Assembly: GCF_004016445.2 (NCBI RefSeq)
Contig: NZ_SADT02000001.1
Coordinates: 105,630 to 169,629, forward strand
DNA length: 64,000 nucleotides
From: Mesorhizobium sp. M2E.F.Ca.ET.219.01.1.1
GTDB taxonomy: Bacteria > Pseudomonadota > Alphaproteobacteria > Rhizobiales > Rhizobiaceae
Reading direction: 5' to 3'
Notes under the pieces: generated by a model
What the model was told of the DNA's origin: nothing
The model's input: the letters and a program-made list of their open reading frames with translations, nothing else
Database searches by the model: none
Translations under genes and position numbers: made by a program
Shown: piece by piece, positions 14,614-23,517 of the stretch
Position numbering within the stretch: position 1 is the first letter of the stretch
Layout: each line of letters starts with the position of its first letter

Positions 14614-16254
14614 ATGAGCCCAATTCTCCTGCTGTCGACTGCTTCCCAGGACGGCTCTCGTACCAAACTGCTCGCGGGCGGCCTGGTCGGAATTTTCGTG
14701 CTGATCGCCGTGCTGATCCTGCCCGGCCGCGCCTTGGCGCATGCGGCTCTGGTCGCGACCGACCCGGCCGACGGTGCCGTGCTGGCGCAAAGTCCGGCGC
14801 AGTTTTCGCTGACCTTCAGCGAACCCGTCTCGCCGCTGGTCCTGACCCTTGTGCGGCCGGACGGCTCGCGGCTTGCGCTGACATCCTTTCGCCTCAACGA
14901 CCGGACGGTCGAGATCGACAATCCCGAGGTGCTCAAATCGGGCACACATGTGCTGAGCTGGCGGGTGGTGTCGGTCGACGGCCATCCGGTCGGTGGTTCG
15001 GCGCTGTTTTCGATCGGTGCGCCAAGTGCGGCACCGATCGCGGGCGAAGCCGTGGACTGGACGCTGCGCGCGGCGATCTGGGCCGCCAGGCTGTTTTTCT
15101 ATGCCGGCCTCTTCCTTGGCGGCGGCGGCGCGTTCGCGCTCGCCTGGCTGGCCGGGGACGGGCGCTTCGGCCAGCGCTTTGTCGCGGCGGCGCTGCTTTT
15201 GGGTCTCGTCGCGGCGCCGGTGTCGCTCGGCCTGCAGGGGCTGGATGGGCTTGGCGCGCCCCTTGCCTGGTTTACATCGCCGACCGTCTGGAGGACGGCG
15301 GTTGACACGAGCTTCGTCTGGACAGTGCTGATCGGCCTGATCGCGCTTGGTATCGCTCTGCTGTCGCTCGCCGGGCCGGCAGGTCTTCGCAAGCTGTCGG
15401 CAAGTGCGGCGCTGCTTGGTGTCGGCGCAGCCCTTGCCGCCAGCGGCCACGCCAGCGCCGCCGAACCGCAATGGCTGACGCGGCCGCTGGTGTTCCTGCA
15501 TGGCACGGCAATCGCCTTCTGGGCCGGTTCGCTGGCGCCGCTCGGCCTGGCTTTGCGGCGAGAGCCGGCGGAAGCAAAAGTCTTCCTGCGGCGCTTCTCC
15601 CGCGCGATCCTGCCGGTCGTCATCGTGCTTGCCGCGAGCGGCATCGTGCTGGCGATCATCCAGATGCAGGAGCCGGCGGCGCTGATCAACACGTCCTATG
15701 GCCGGCTGCTGCTGTTGAAGCTGGCGCTGCTGCTTTTCGTGTTCACGCTTGCCGCGGTCAATCGCTGGACGCTGACGGCGCCAGCCCAGGCGGGCGACAC
15801 GGAGGTGCAGCGACGGCTGGTGCGCTCGATCGGCATCGAGGTGGTGATCGTGCTTGCCATCTTCGGCGTCGCCGCCGGCTGGCGCTTCACCCCGCCGCCA
15901 CGCGCGCTGGCGATCGCCGCCGCACAGCCGGTGTCGATCCACATCCACACGCTGGAAGCGATGGCCGATCTCAGCATCACGCCTGGACATGCCGGCGAGG
16001 TCGCCGCTTCAATGGTGATCATGACCGGCGATTTCGGACCGTTGGATGCCAAGCAGGTGACGCTGGTGCTGTCGAAGCCGGATTCCGGCATCGAGCCGAT
16101 CAAGCGGCCGGCGACGAAACCCGGCGACGGCACCTGGCGCGTCGACAATCTCGTCATCCCAATTCCTGGTCGTTGGAACGCGAGGCTTGATATTCTCGTT
16201 TCCGACTTTGAGATGGTGAAGATCGAAGCGCCGATTGAGATCAGGTCCGATTGA
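14614..16254 (+). CDS. CopC-CopD fusion copper-resistance/uptake protein with a C-terminal YtkA-like domain
   Basis: The 546-aa protein has a signal peptide ending in RALA, after which a mature N-terminal His (HAALVATDPADG) starts a CopC domain; HVLSWRVVSVDGHPVGG contains its second conserved His. From about residue 145 to 430 there are around eight membrane helices of CopD type. The last 110 residues form a soluble beta-rich domain like YtkA (ITPGHAGEVAA, GTWRVDNLVIPIPGRWNARLDI). This CopC-CopD-YtkA layout is typical of YcnJ-like copper importers. It sits 72 bp after the PCuAC gene and is probably in the same operon. Confidence 0.92.
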   Translation: MSPILLLSTASQDGSRTKLLAGGLVGIFVLIAVLILPGRALAHAALVATDPADGAVLAQSPAQFSLTFSEPVSPLVLTLVRPDGSRLALTSFRLNDRTVEIDNPEVLKSGTHVLSWRVVSVDGHPVGGSALFSIGAPSAAPIAGEAVDWTLRAAIWAARLFFYAGLFLGGGGAFALAWLAGDGRFGQRFVAAALLLGLVAAPVSLGLQGLDGLGAPLAWFTSPTVWRTAVDTSFVWTVLIGLIALGIALLSLAGPAGLRKLSASAALLGVGAALAASGHASAAEPQWLTRPLVFLHGTAIAFWAGSLAPLGLALRREPAEAKVFLRRFSRAILPVVIVLAASGIVLAIIQMQEPAALINTSYGRLLLLKLALLLFVFTLAAVNRWTLTAPAQAGDTEVQRRLVRSIGIEVVIVLAIFGVAAGWRFTPPPRALAIAAAQPVSIHIHTLEAMADLSITPGHAGEVAASMVIMTGDFGPLDAKQVTLVLSKPDSGIEPIKRPATKPGDGTWRVDNLVIPIPGRWNARLDILVSDFEMVKIEAPIEIRSD

Positions 16255-16383
16255 GATACGGGTCCATGTAGAATGCGGCGAGGCGGTTGACGGCGCCGCC
16301 AAGGCCCGTCATTCATCTTGCGAAACGGCGGGCACCGCCCCGAAACGCGACCACAACAAGCATGCGAAAGCAGGGAAGAAACG

Positions 16384-17811
16384 ATGGAAAAAGCCGAAAT
16401 CGGCCTGATCGGCCTTGGCACGATGGGTTCCAACCTGGCGCTCAACATCGCCGAGCACGGGCACCGCATCGCCGTCTTCAACCGCACGCCGTCGCGCACC
16501 GACGCGTTTGTCGAGAGCGCCGGTCCGCTGAAGGACAGGGTCGTTCCCTGCTACAGCCTGGAGGAGCTTGCTGCGGCGATCCGGCCGCCGCGGCCGATCA
16601 TCATCATGGTGCTGGCCGGCAAGCCGGTCGACGAGCAGATCGCGGCGCTGCGTGGCGTGCTCTCCAATAACGACATCGTCATCGATGCCGGCAACGCCAA
16701 TTTCCGCGACACGATGCGCCGTTTTTCCGAGCTTTCCGGCTCGGGCCTGACCTTCATCGGCATGGGCGTGTCGGGCGGCGAGGAGGGCGCGCGCCACGGG
16801 CCGTCGATCATGGTCGGCGGCACCGAGGAGTCCTGGAAGCGGGTCGAGAAGGTGCTGACCGCGATCTCGGCCAAATTCAAGGACGAGCCTTGCGCCGCCT
16901 GGCTCGGCACTGACGGCGCCGGCCATTTCGTCAAAACGATCCACAACGGCATCGAATATGCCGACATGCAGATGATCGCCGAGATCTACGGCATCCTGCG
17001 CGACGGGCTCGGCATGGCGCCCAAGGAGATCGGCAAGGTCTTCGAGGAATGGAACAAGGGCCGCCTCAACTCCTACCTGATCGAGATCACCGCCAAGGTG
17101 CTGGCTGCCGACGATCCCAAGACCGGCAAGCCGGTGGTCGACATCATTCTCGACCGCGCCGGACAGAAGGGCACCGGCAAATGGTCGGTGATCGAGGCGC
17201 AGCAGCTCGGTATCCCGGCCACCGCCATCGAGGCGGCGGTCGCGGCGCGCGTACTGTCCTCGATCAAGGACGAGCGGCAGGCGGCCGAAAAGGCCTATGG
17301 CAGTATCGGCGTCGAAAAGATCTCCGGCGATAAGGCCGCGCTGCTCAAGGATCTGGAGCTGGCCCTGTTCGCCGGCAAGATCGCGGCTTACGCGCAGGGC
17401 TTTGCGGTGATGAGCGGCGCGTCGAAGGAGTTCAACTGGAACCTTCCGATGCCGACCATCGCCAAGATCTGGCGCGCCGGCTGCATCATCCGCTCGCAGA
17501 TGCTGGACACGATGGCCGAGGCCTTCGGTTCGGGCAGCGCTTCGACCAATCTTCTGATGGCGCCGGCCTTCATCGCCATGATGAAGGAGGCACATCCCTC
17601 GCTCCGGCGCATCGTGGCGCGGGCGTCCGAGGCCGGCTCGCCGGTGCCGGCGCTGTCGTCGGCGCTCGCCTATTTCGACAGCTACCGTCAGGGACGCGGC
17701 ACGTCGAACCTGATCCAGGCGCAGCGCGATTTCTTCGGCGCGCATGGTTTTGAACGGATCGGCGAAGAGGGCGCCTTCCACGGACCGTGGGGCAGCGGGG
17801 CAGGGCACTAA
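16384..17811 (+). CDS. gnd: 6-phosphogluconate dehydrogenase, decarboxylating
   Basis: The 475-aa enzyme starts at ATG 16384 behind AGGGAAG. It has the NADP-binding GLIGLGTMGSNLALNIA, the active-site segment GTDGAGHFVKTIHNGIEYADMQ with catalytic Lys and Asn, and the family signature IILDRAGQKGTGKWSVIEA. It converts 6-phosphogluconate to ribulose 5-phosphate and CO2 in the oxidative pentose phosphate pathway. The length is that of the long, homodimeric class. Its stop overlaps the stop of the convergent LacI gene by 4 bases. Upstream it stands alone after the copper operon. Confidence 0.96.
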   Translation: MEKAEIGLIGLGTMGSNLALNIAEHGHRIAVFNRTPSRTDAFVESAGPLKDRVVPCYSLEELAAAIRPPRPIIIMVLAGKPVDEQIAALRGVLSNNDIVIDAGNANFRDTMRRFSELSGSGLTFIGMGVSGGEEGARHGPSIMVGGTEESWKRVEKVLTAISAKFKDEPCAAWLGTDGAGHFVKTIHNGIEYADMQMIAEIYGILRDGLGMAPKEIGKVFEEWNKGRLNSYLIEITAKVLAADDPKTGKPVVDIILDRAGQKGTGKWSVIEAQQLGIPATAIEAAVAARVLSSIKDERQAAEKAYGSIGVEKISGDKAALLKDLELALFAGKIAAYAQGFAVMSGASKEFNWNLPMPTIAKIWRAGCIIRSQMLDTMAEAFGSGSASTNLLMAPAFIAMMKEAHPSLRRIVARASEAGSPVPALSSALAYFDSYRQGRGTSNLIQAQRDFFGAHGFERIGEEGAFHGPWGSGAGH

Positions 17812-18851
17812 CCCCGATAGGGCAGAACCTCGCTCGGCTTGCTCAGCGACTGCAGCGAGCCGGGTTCCTTGCCTGCAATCCAGCCAAGCACGGCGCGGGC
17901 CAGCTCGGAGCCGGCCAGCCGGAAATCCTCGTTGACGACGAGCAGCTCCCGCCGAAACAGGTGCAGCACCTCCGAGGACTGTTTCGACACCACGTCGACA
18001 TCGCGGCCGAGCTTCAGGCCGGCATCCTCGATGCCGGCGACGATCGCGAGCGTTGCCGCGGCGGCGCTGCTGATGATGCCGTCCGGGCGGTCGTCTCGGC
18101 GCATGAGCTGGGCGGTGCGCATCCTGATCTGCTCGATCGTATGGTCGATCGAGACGGTATTGAACGGCACCTCTGAGGCGCCGACCTCGCTCAGCGCATC
18201 GGCAAAGCCGTTCACCGTGTAGCGGAAATAGGTGAGGCCGACCGGGGGCGTCACGAGGGCAAGCCGGTTGCGGCCTTTGGCGGCGAGCGCGCGGACGGCT
18301 TCGCCGGCAAAGGCGTAATTGTCGAAGTCGTGATAGGGATGCACCAACCCCATGTCGGTGCGGCCATGCGTGGCGAAGGGAACGCCGTGCTCCAGCATGT
18401 AGCGCGCCCGCGGATCGTTGGGCTGGGTGCGCGAGATGATGACGCCGTCGGCCGAGCCCGTCTCGACCAGATAGCGCACCGGATCGAGCGGATCCTGCGA
18501 GCGCGAATACGGCGTGACGATCAGATGGTAGGGCGTGTCGGCGATCACTTCGGTGACGCCGTAGATGATGTCCGACACGAAGCTCATCAGCTCGTGCTCG
18601 GTGTTCAGCACAAGCGAGATGACGTTGGTCTTGCCGGTCCTCAGGCGCACGCCGGCACGGTTCGGGCGATAGCCGATCTGCTTGGCGACGAGCTGGACGC
18701 GGCGCCTGGTCTCGGCGCCGATCTCGGGTGCATCCTTCAGCGCACGCGACACCGTCGTGACACCAAGCCCGGTCATGAAGGCAAGCGTCTTCAGCGTCGG
18801 CCGCTCCTTGCCCGACGCGTCGTCGCCCTTCTTCGTTACCCGTCTATCCAT
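17808..18851 (-). CDS. LacI-family transcriptional regulator of the adjacent sugar ABC operon
   Basis: The 347-aa protein has an N-terminal LacI helix-turn-helix (TLKTLAFMTGLGVTTVSRALKD, hinge IGYRPNRAGVRLRTG) and a periplasmic-binding-protein-like effector domain. It is divergent from the CUT1 transporter operon. Two exact inverted copies of a 17-bp operator lie in the shared 384-bp region, one near each gene, so autoregulation and operon repression by DNA looping are likely. The effector is presumably the transported sugar or its keto derivative. The 3' end overlaps gnd tail to tail by 4 bp. Confidence 0.92.
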   Translation of the reverse strand: MDRRVTKKGDDASGKERPTLKTLAFMTGLGVTTVSRALKDAPEIGAETRRRVQLVAKQIGYRPNRAGVRLRTGKTNVISLVLNTEHELMSFVSDIIYGVTEVIADTPYHLIVTPYSRSQDPLDPVRYLVETGSADGVIISRTQPNDPRARYMLEHGVPFATHGRTDMGLVHPYHDFDNYAFAGEAVRALAAKGRNRLALVTPPVGLTYFRYTVNGFADALSEVGASEVPFNTVSIDHTIEQIRMRTAQLMRRDDRPDGIISSAAAATLAIVAGIEDAGLKLGRDVDVVSKQSSEVLHLFRRELLVVNEDFRLAGSELARAVLGWIAGKEPGSLQSLSKPSEVLPYRG

Positions 18852-18949
18852 TCGTCCCGCCCGTCAGGCGCATAGCAGCCGAGGGGCCGACCGGCAATCG
18901 TGCAGCGTTGACGATTGCGCGACTTCAGGCTGCGATCGGGTCCAATATA

Positions 18950-18966
18950 CTGAAACGTTACAGATT
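18950..18966. promoter_or_regulatory. LacI-family operator, copy 1
   Basis: The sequence CTGAAACGTTACAGATT is the exact reverse complement of the site at 19200-19216. Its core TGAAACGTTACA is a near-palindrome centred on CG, the classic LacI/GalR operator form. It lies about 100 bp upstream of the regulator start. Confidence 0.85.
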
Positions 18967-19199
18967 GCCAATATTCGTGATTGACCGCGGAGGCAGCCGA
19001 CCCTGCCTTGCCGATATGGAGTTGGGGTGAAAGTCGCTGGAATCACAAAGAAATGTCGGCCCGGACCCATTTTTGGCACGGATCAACCGTTCGGGTTTCA
19101 ACTCAGCAGCCCAGGCGGGAAGATTTTGTTCGCGCCTCGAAAAAATCTCAACGCGCTTGAGACGAGGGGTTGCCTAGTCGGATCATTTGCCGTATCGAA

Positions 19200-19216
19200 A
19201 ATCTGTAACGTTTCAG
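19200..19216. promoter_or_regulatory. LacI-family operator, copy 2
   Basis: AATCTGTAACGTTTCAG, the exact reverse complement of the site at 18950-18966. It ends 19 bp before the start codon of the binding-protein gene and just before its ribosome site, where bound repressor would block the transcript. Confidence 0.85.
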
Positions 19217-19235
19217 ATTCTGGGAGGAAGCCGAA

Positions 19236-20474
19236 ATGCGATATAAATTCCTGACCGCCGCCTTTGCCGCGACGGTAGCCCTCAACTTCGCCGGTCCGGC
19301 GGCCGCGACCGACCTGGAGGTCACCCATTGGTGGACTTCGGGCGGCGAAGCGGCGGCGGTGGCCGAGCTTGCCAAGGCATTCGACGCTACGGGCAATCAC
19401 TGGGTCGACGGCGCCATCGCCGGCTCCGGCGGCACGGCGCGGCCGATCATGATCAGCCGCATCACCGGCGGCGACCCGATGGGCGCCACGCAGTTCAACC
19501 ACGGTCGCCAGGCAGAGGAACTCGTGCAGGCCGGGCTGATGCGCGACCTCACCGATATCGCCACCAAGGACAAATGGACTGAGGTTGTGAGGCCGAAGAG
19601 CCTGCTCGACAGCTGCACGATCGACGGAAAGATCTATTGCGTGCCGGTCAACATCCATTCCTGGCAATGGCTATGGCTGTCGAACGAGGCCTTCCAGAAG
19701 GCCGGCGTGCCGATGCCGAAGGACTGGAATGAATTCGTGGCCGCCGCTCCGGCGCTGGAGAAGGCCGGCATCATCCCGCTCGCGGTCGGCGGGCAGCCCT
19801 GGCAGGCGTCAGGCGCCTTCGACGTGCTGCTGGCCGCGGTCGGCGGCACCGACGCCTTCCTCAAGGTCTACAAGGACAAGGACGCCAAATTCGCCGGCGG
19901 CCCCGAGATCGCCAAGGTATTCAAAGCGGCGGACGACGCCCGCAAGATGGCCAAGAACACCAACGTGCAGGACTGGAACCAGGCCACCAATCTGGTCATC
20001 ACCGGCAAGGCCGGCGGCCAGATCATGGGCGACTGGGCGCAGGGCGAGTTCCAGGTCGCCGGCAAGACCGCCGGCAAGGACTATGCCTGCCTGCCTGGCC
20101 TTGGCCTGAACGAGGTCATCGCCACCGGCGGCGACGCCTTCTACTTCCCGCTGCTCAAGGACGCCGACAAGTCCAAGGCGCAGGAGGTGCTGGCCGAGAC
20201 GCTGCTCGATCCCAAGACCCAGGTCGCCTTCAACCTCAAGAAGGGCTCGCTGCCGGTGCGCGGCGACGTCGACCTCAACGCGGCGAACGACTGCATGAAG
20301 AAGGGTCTTGCCATCCTCGCCAAGGGCGCGGTCATCCCGTGGACGGACCAGTTGCTCTCGCAGGACAGCCAGAAGCAGAAGGAAGACCTGTTTTCCGAAT
20401 TCTTCGCCAAGCCCGACATGACGCTCGAGGAGGCGCAGAAGCGCTTCGCCGAGATCATCGCTTCGGCCGACTGA
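19236..20474 (+). CDS. CUT1-family sugar ABC transporter, periplasmic binding protein
   Basis: The 412-aa protein has a Sec signal peptide (FLTAAFAATVALNFAGPAAA) and a family-1 solute-binding fold starting TDLEVTHWWTSGGEAAAVAEL, with FNHGRQAEELVQAGL and WLSNEAFQKAGVPMPKDW. It captures an oligosaccharide or glycoside for the two permeases downstream. The start is at ATG 19236 with GGGAGGAAG. It is the first gene of an operon of six, under a LacI operator. A strong stem-loop follows the stop. The ligand cannot be told from sequence; related rhizobial systems carry glucosides. Confidence 0.94.
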   Translation: MRYKFLTAAFAATVALNFAGPAAATDLEVTHWWTSGGEAAAVAELAKAFDATGNHWVDGAIAGSGGTARPIMISRITGGDPMGATQFNHGRQAEELVQAGLMRDLTDIATKDKWTEVVRPKSLLDSCTIDGKIYCVPVNIHSWQWLWLSNEAFQKAGVPMPKDWNEFVAAAPALEKAGIIPLAVGGQPWQASGAFDVLLAAVGGTDAFLKVYKDKDAKFAGGPEIAKVFKAADDARKMAKNTNVQDWNQATNLVITGKAGGQIMGDWAQGEFQVAGKTAGKDYACLPGLGLNEVIATGGDAFYFPLLKDADKSKAQEVLAETLLDPKTQVAFNLKKGSLPVRGDVDLNAANDCMKKGLAILAKGAVIPWTDQLLSQDSQKQKEDLFSEFFAKPDMTLEEAQKRFAEIIASAD

Positions 20475-20493
20475 TCGACGGCGCCCCCGCCAA

Positions 20494-20524
20494 CTCCCGT
20501 CCCCAGCCTATCCGGGGCCGGGAG
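20494..20524 (+). promoter_or_regulatory. Stem-loop between binding-protein and permease genes
   Basis: CTCCCG-T-CCCC and GGGG-C-CGGGAG pair in a 10-bp stem with one mismatch and a 9-nt loop. It starts 20 nt after the stop and has no T tract. It probably protects the upstream mRNA from 3' exonucleases so that binding protein is made in excess. Confidence 0.75.
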
Positions 20525-20552
20525 CCTGACGTCTCATTGTCCGGCTGATTAG

Positions 20553-21446
20553 ATGAGCAACAGCGAACGCCCCAACCAGCTTTTCCGCAACCTGAACGCC
20601 AAGATCGCGTCGATCCCGATGATCCTGACGGCTCTGGTGGTGTTCGTCGGCGGCACGGCCTGGACGGTGCTCTATTCCTTCACCAATTCGAAGCTGTTGC
20701 CGCGGCTCAACTTCGTCGGGCTCGACCAGTATCACCGACTCTGGTCGACATCGCGCTGGCTGGTCTCGATCGAGAACCTGTTGATCTATGGCGTGATCTC
20801 GCTGGTGTTCTCGCTGGTCATCGGCTTCCTGCTGGCGGCGCTTCTTGACCAGAAGATCCGCTTCGAGGACACGTTCCGCACCATCTTCCTCTATCCCTTC
20901 GCGCTGTCCTTCATCGTCACCGGGCTGGTCTGGCAATGGCTGCTCAATCCGGATTTCGGTGTGCAGCGGGTCGTGCGCGACCTCGGCTGGACGAGCTTTA
21001 GCTTCGACCCTCTGTATAATTCCAGCATCGTCATCTACGGCATTTCGATCGCGGCGCTCTGGCAGGGCACGGGGCTGATCATGTGCCTGATGCTCGCCGG
21101 CCTGCGCGGCATCGATGAAGACATCTGGAAGGCGGCGAGGGTGGACGGCATTCCCGCCTGGAAGACCTATCTCTTCATCATCATCCCGATGATGCGGCCG
21201 GTCTTCATCACCACGCTGGTGATCATCGCCGCCGGCATCGTCAAGGTCTACGACCTCGTCGTGGCGCAGACCAGCGGCGGCCCCGGCATCGCTTCCGAAG
21301 TGCCGGCGAAATATGTCTATGACTACATGTTCTTCGCCCAGAATCTCGGCCAGGGCTTCGCCGCCTCGACCATGATGCTGCTTTCGGTGGTGATCGTCAT
21401 CGTGCCGTGGGCCTATCTCGAATTCGGAGGCAAGAAGCGTGGCTGA
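20553..21446 (+). CDS. CUT1 sugar ABC transporter permease (MalF-like)
   Basis: The 297-aa membrane protein has six predicted helices and the cytoplasmic ABC-coupling loop EDIWKAARVDGIPAWKTYLFIIIPMMRP, the EAA motif contacting the ATPase. It pairs with the second permease, whose start overlaps by 8 bp. The ribosome site before ATG 20553 is weak, in keeping with lower expression than the binding protein. Confidence 0.93.
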   Translation: MSNSERPNQLFRNLNAKIASIPMILTALVVFVGGTAWTVLYSFTNSKLLPRLNFVGLDQYHRLWSTSRWLVSIENLLIYGVISLVFSLVIGFLLAALLDQKIRFEDTFRTIFLYPFALSFIVTGLVWQWLLNPDFGVQRVVRDLGWTSFSFDPLYNSSIVIYGISIAALWQGTGLIMCLMLAGLRGIDEDIWKAARVDGIPAWKTYLFIIIPMMRPVFITTLVIIAAGIVKVYDLVVAQTSGGPGIASEVPAKYVYDYMFFAQNLGQGFAASTMMLLSVVIVIVPWAYLEFGGKKRG

Positions 21447-22371
21447 CACCGCCTCCCGATCCCCCGGCGCCGAAGCGCTCAGGCGCGGTGCCACCGGCCC
21501 CAGCGGCCCGAAGCCGCGGCACATGCTGTCGCGCCGCAACATCTTTCTCTACGGCACGCTGATCGTCGTGGCGCTCTATTATCTTTTGCCGCTCTACGTG
21601 ATGATCGTCACCTCGCTGAAGGGCATGCCCGAGATCCGCCTCGGCAACATCTTCTCGCCGCCGATGGAGATCACCTTCGAGCCCTGGGTGAAGGCTTGGG
21701 CCACCGCCTGCACCGGGCTCAATTGCGACGGGCTCTCGCGCGGCTTCTGGAATTCGGTGCGCATCACCGTGCCGTCGGTGTTGCTCTCGATCGCGATCGC
21801 CTCGGTGAACGGCTACGCGCTGGCCAACTGGCGCTTCAAGGGTGCCGACACCTTCTTCATCATCCTGATCGTCGGCGCCTTCATCCCCTACCAGGTGATG
21901 ATCTACCCGATCGTCATCATCCTGCGCGAAATCGGCATCTACGGCTCGCTGACCGGCCTTGTGATCGTGCACTCGATCTTCGGCATGCCGATCCTGACGC
22001 TGCTCTTCCGCAACTATTTCACCTCGATGCCGGAGGAACTGTTCCGCGCCGCGCGCGTCGACGGCGCCGGCTTCTGGGGCATCTATCTGCGCATCATGCT
22101 GCCAATGTCGCTGCCGATCTTCGTCGTCGCCATCATCCTGCAGGTGACAGGCATCTGGAACGACTTCCTGTTCGGCGTCGTCTATACCCGCCCCGACACC
22201 TATCCGATGACGGTGCAGCTCAACAACATTGTCAACTCGGTCCAGGGCGTGAAGGAATACAACGTCAACATGGCCGCGACCATCCTGACGGGCCTTGTTC
22301 CGCTGATCGTCTACTTCGTTTCCGGCAAGCTCTTCGTGCGCGGCATCGCGGCCGGCGCGGTGAAAGGATGA
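21439..22371 (+). CDS. CUT1 sugar ABC transporter permease (MalG-like)
   Basis: The 310-aa protein has a 35-residue polar N-terminus, then six predicted helices and the EAA loop EELFRAARVDGAGFWGIYLRIMLPM. It completes the membrane channel with the preceding gene. The start overlaps the first permease by 8 bp and its stop overlaps the ATPase start (ATGA), so the three genes are probably translationally coupled. Confidence 0.93.
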   Translation: MADTASRSPGAEALRRGATGPSGPKPRHMLSRRNIFLYGTLIVVALYYLLPLYVMIVTSLKGMPEIRLGNIFSPPMEITFEPWVKAWATACTGLNCDGLSRGFWNSVRITVPSVLLSIAIASVNGYALANWRFKGADTFFIILIVGAFIPYQVMIYPIVIILREIGIYGSLTGLVIVHSIFGMPILTLLFRNYFTSMPEELFRAARVDGAGFWGIYLRIMLPMSLPIFVVAIILQVTGIWNDFLFGVVYTRPDTYPMTVQLNNIVNSVQGVKEYNVNMAATILTGLVPLIVYFVSGKLFVRGIAAGAVKG

Positions 22372-23480
22372 TGATGGCATCAGCAATCACCAATCCCAGC
22401 GTTTCGATCCAGGATCTGTCGCTCAATTTCGGCGCCGTGTCGGTGCTGCAGACGCTCAACCTGGATGTCGCCGAGGGCGAGTTCATCGTGCTGCTGGGAC
22501 CGTCCGGCTGCGGCAAGTCGACCTTGCTCAACTGCATCGCCGGCCTGCTCGACATTTCGGACGGCCGCATCTTCATCAAGGGCAAGAACGTCACCTGGGA
22601 AGAGCCGAAGGACCGCGGCATCGGCATGGTGTTCCAGTCCTACGCGCTCTATCCGCAGATGACGGTGGAGAAGAACCTTTCTTTCGGCCTGCGCGTCGCC
22701 GGCGTGCCGAAGGACGAGATCGCCAAGCGCATCGCGCGCGCCGCCGAGATCCTGCAGATCGAGCCGCTTTTGCAGAGGAAGCCCTCGGCGCTTTCGGGCG
22801 GCCAGCGCCAGCGTGTGGCGATCGGGCGAGCGCTGGTACGCGACGTCGATGTCTTCCTGTTCGACGAGCCGCTCTCCAATCTCGACGCCAAGCTGCGTTC
22901 GGAATTGCGCGTCGAGATCAAGCTGCTGCACCGGCGCTTGCAGAACACGATGATCTACGTCACCCACGACCAGATCGAGGCGATGACGCTGGCTGATCGC
23001 ATCGCCGTCATGAGGGGCGGTGTCATCCAGCAGCTCGATGCGCCGCAGACCATCTACAACCGGCCGGTCAACCGCTTCGTCGCCGGCTTCCTCGGTTCGC
23101 CGGCGATGAATTTCCTCAAGGGCGAGTTGGAGGCGGGCGCCGTCCCCGTCTTCAAAGCGGACGGCATGTCGGTGCCGCTCGGCCGCTATCAATTTGACGG
23201 CGAGGGTGGCCGGGCCGCCAAGCCTTGCATCTTCGGCATCCGGCCTGAGCATATCGCCTTCGGCGACGCCGCCCAGGCAATGCCGTTCACCGCCGAGTCG
23301 ACAGTCGAGATCGTCGATCCGATGGGCTCCGACACGCTGGTGTGGACCAAGCTCGGCGGCCAGATCATCTCCTTCCGTGTCGAAGCGGATAAGACGCTGC
23401 GCAACGGCGATGCGATCCGCATCGGTTTCGATCCGGCGCGCGCCTCGCTGTTCGACGCTCAAACCGACAATCGCCTCTAA
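22368..23480 (+). CDS. CUT1 sugar ABC transporter ATP-binding protein (MalK/UgpC-like)
   Basis: The roughly 370-aa ATPase has Walker A GPSGCGKST, Q-loop MVFQSYALYPQMT, signature LSGGQRQRVAIGRAL, Walker B VFLFDEPLSNLD and H-loop VTHDQ. A C-terminal TOBE regulatory domain follows (FGIRPEHI near residue 285). Three consecutive ATG codons (22368, 22371, 22374) leave the exact start open. A longer ORF running back to 21696 is an artefact of the overlapping permease. It energises the importer and may be regulated through the C-terminal domain. Confidence 0.94.
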   Translation: MMMASAITNPSVSIQDLSLNFGAVSVLQTLNLDVAEGEFIVLLGPSGCGKSTLLNCIAGLLDISDGRIFIKGKNVTWEEPKDRGIGMVFQSYALYPQMTVEKNLSFGLRVAGVPKDEIAKRIARAAEILQIEPLLQRKPSALSGGQRQRVAIGRALVRDVDVFLFDEPLSNLDAKLRSELRVEIKLLHRRLQNTMIYVTHDQIEAMTLADRIAVMRGGVIQQLDAPQTIYNRPVNRFVAGFLGSPAMNFLKGELEAGAVPVFKADGMSVPLGRYQFDGEGGRAAKPCIFGIRPEHIAFGDAAQAMPFTAESTVEIVDPMGSDTLVWTKLGGQIISFRVEADKTLRNGDAIRIGFDPARASLFDAQTDNRL

Positions 23481-23517
23481 CTCCGAAAAAATCCCCCAAG
23501 CAGAACGGACAGGACAG

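Larger units (their letters stand above)
18852..19235. other. Divergent regulatory region between the LacI gene and the sugar ABC operon
   Basis: No gene is seen in these 384 bp. The region contains the two operators at 18950 and 19200, set 250 bp apart, and the GGGAGGAAG ribosome site of the binding-protein gene. No obvious consensus promoter could be assigned by eye. Confidence 0.7.

Noticed and set aside
21696..23480. 594-aa open frame suggesting a permease-ATPase fusion
   Set aside because: The N-terminal part is an off-frame reading of the second permease; the ATPase begins at one of three ATGs at 22368-22374.
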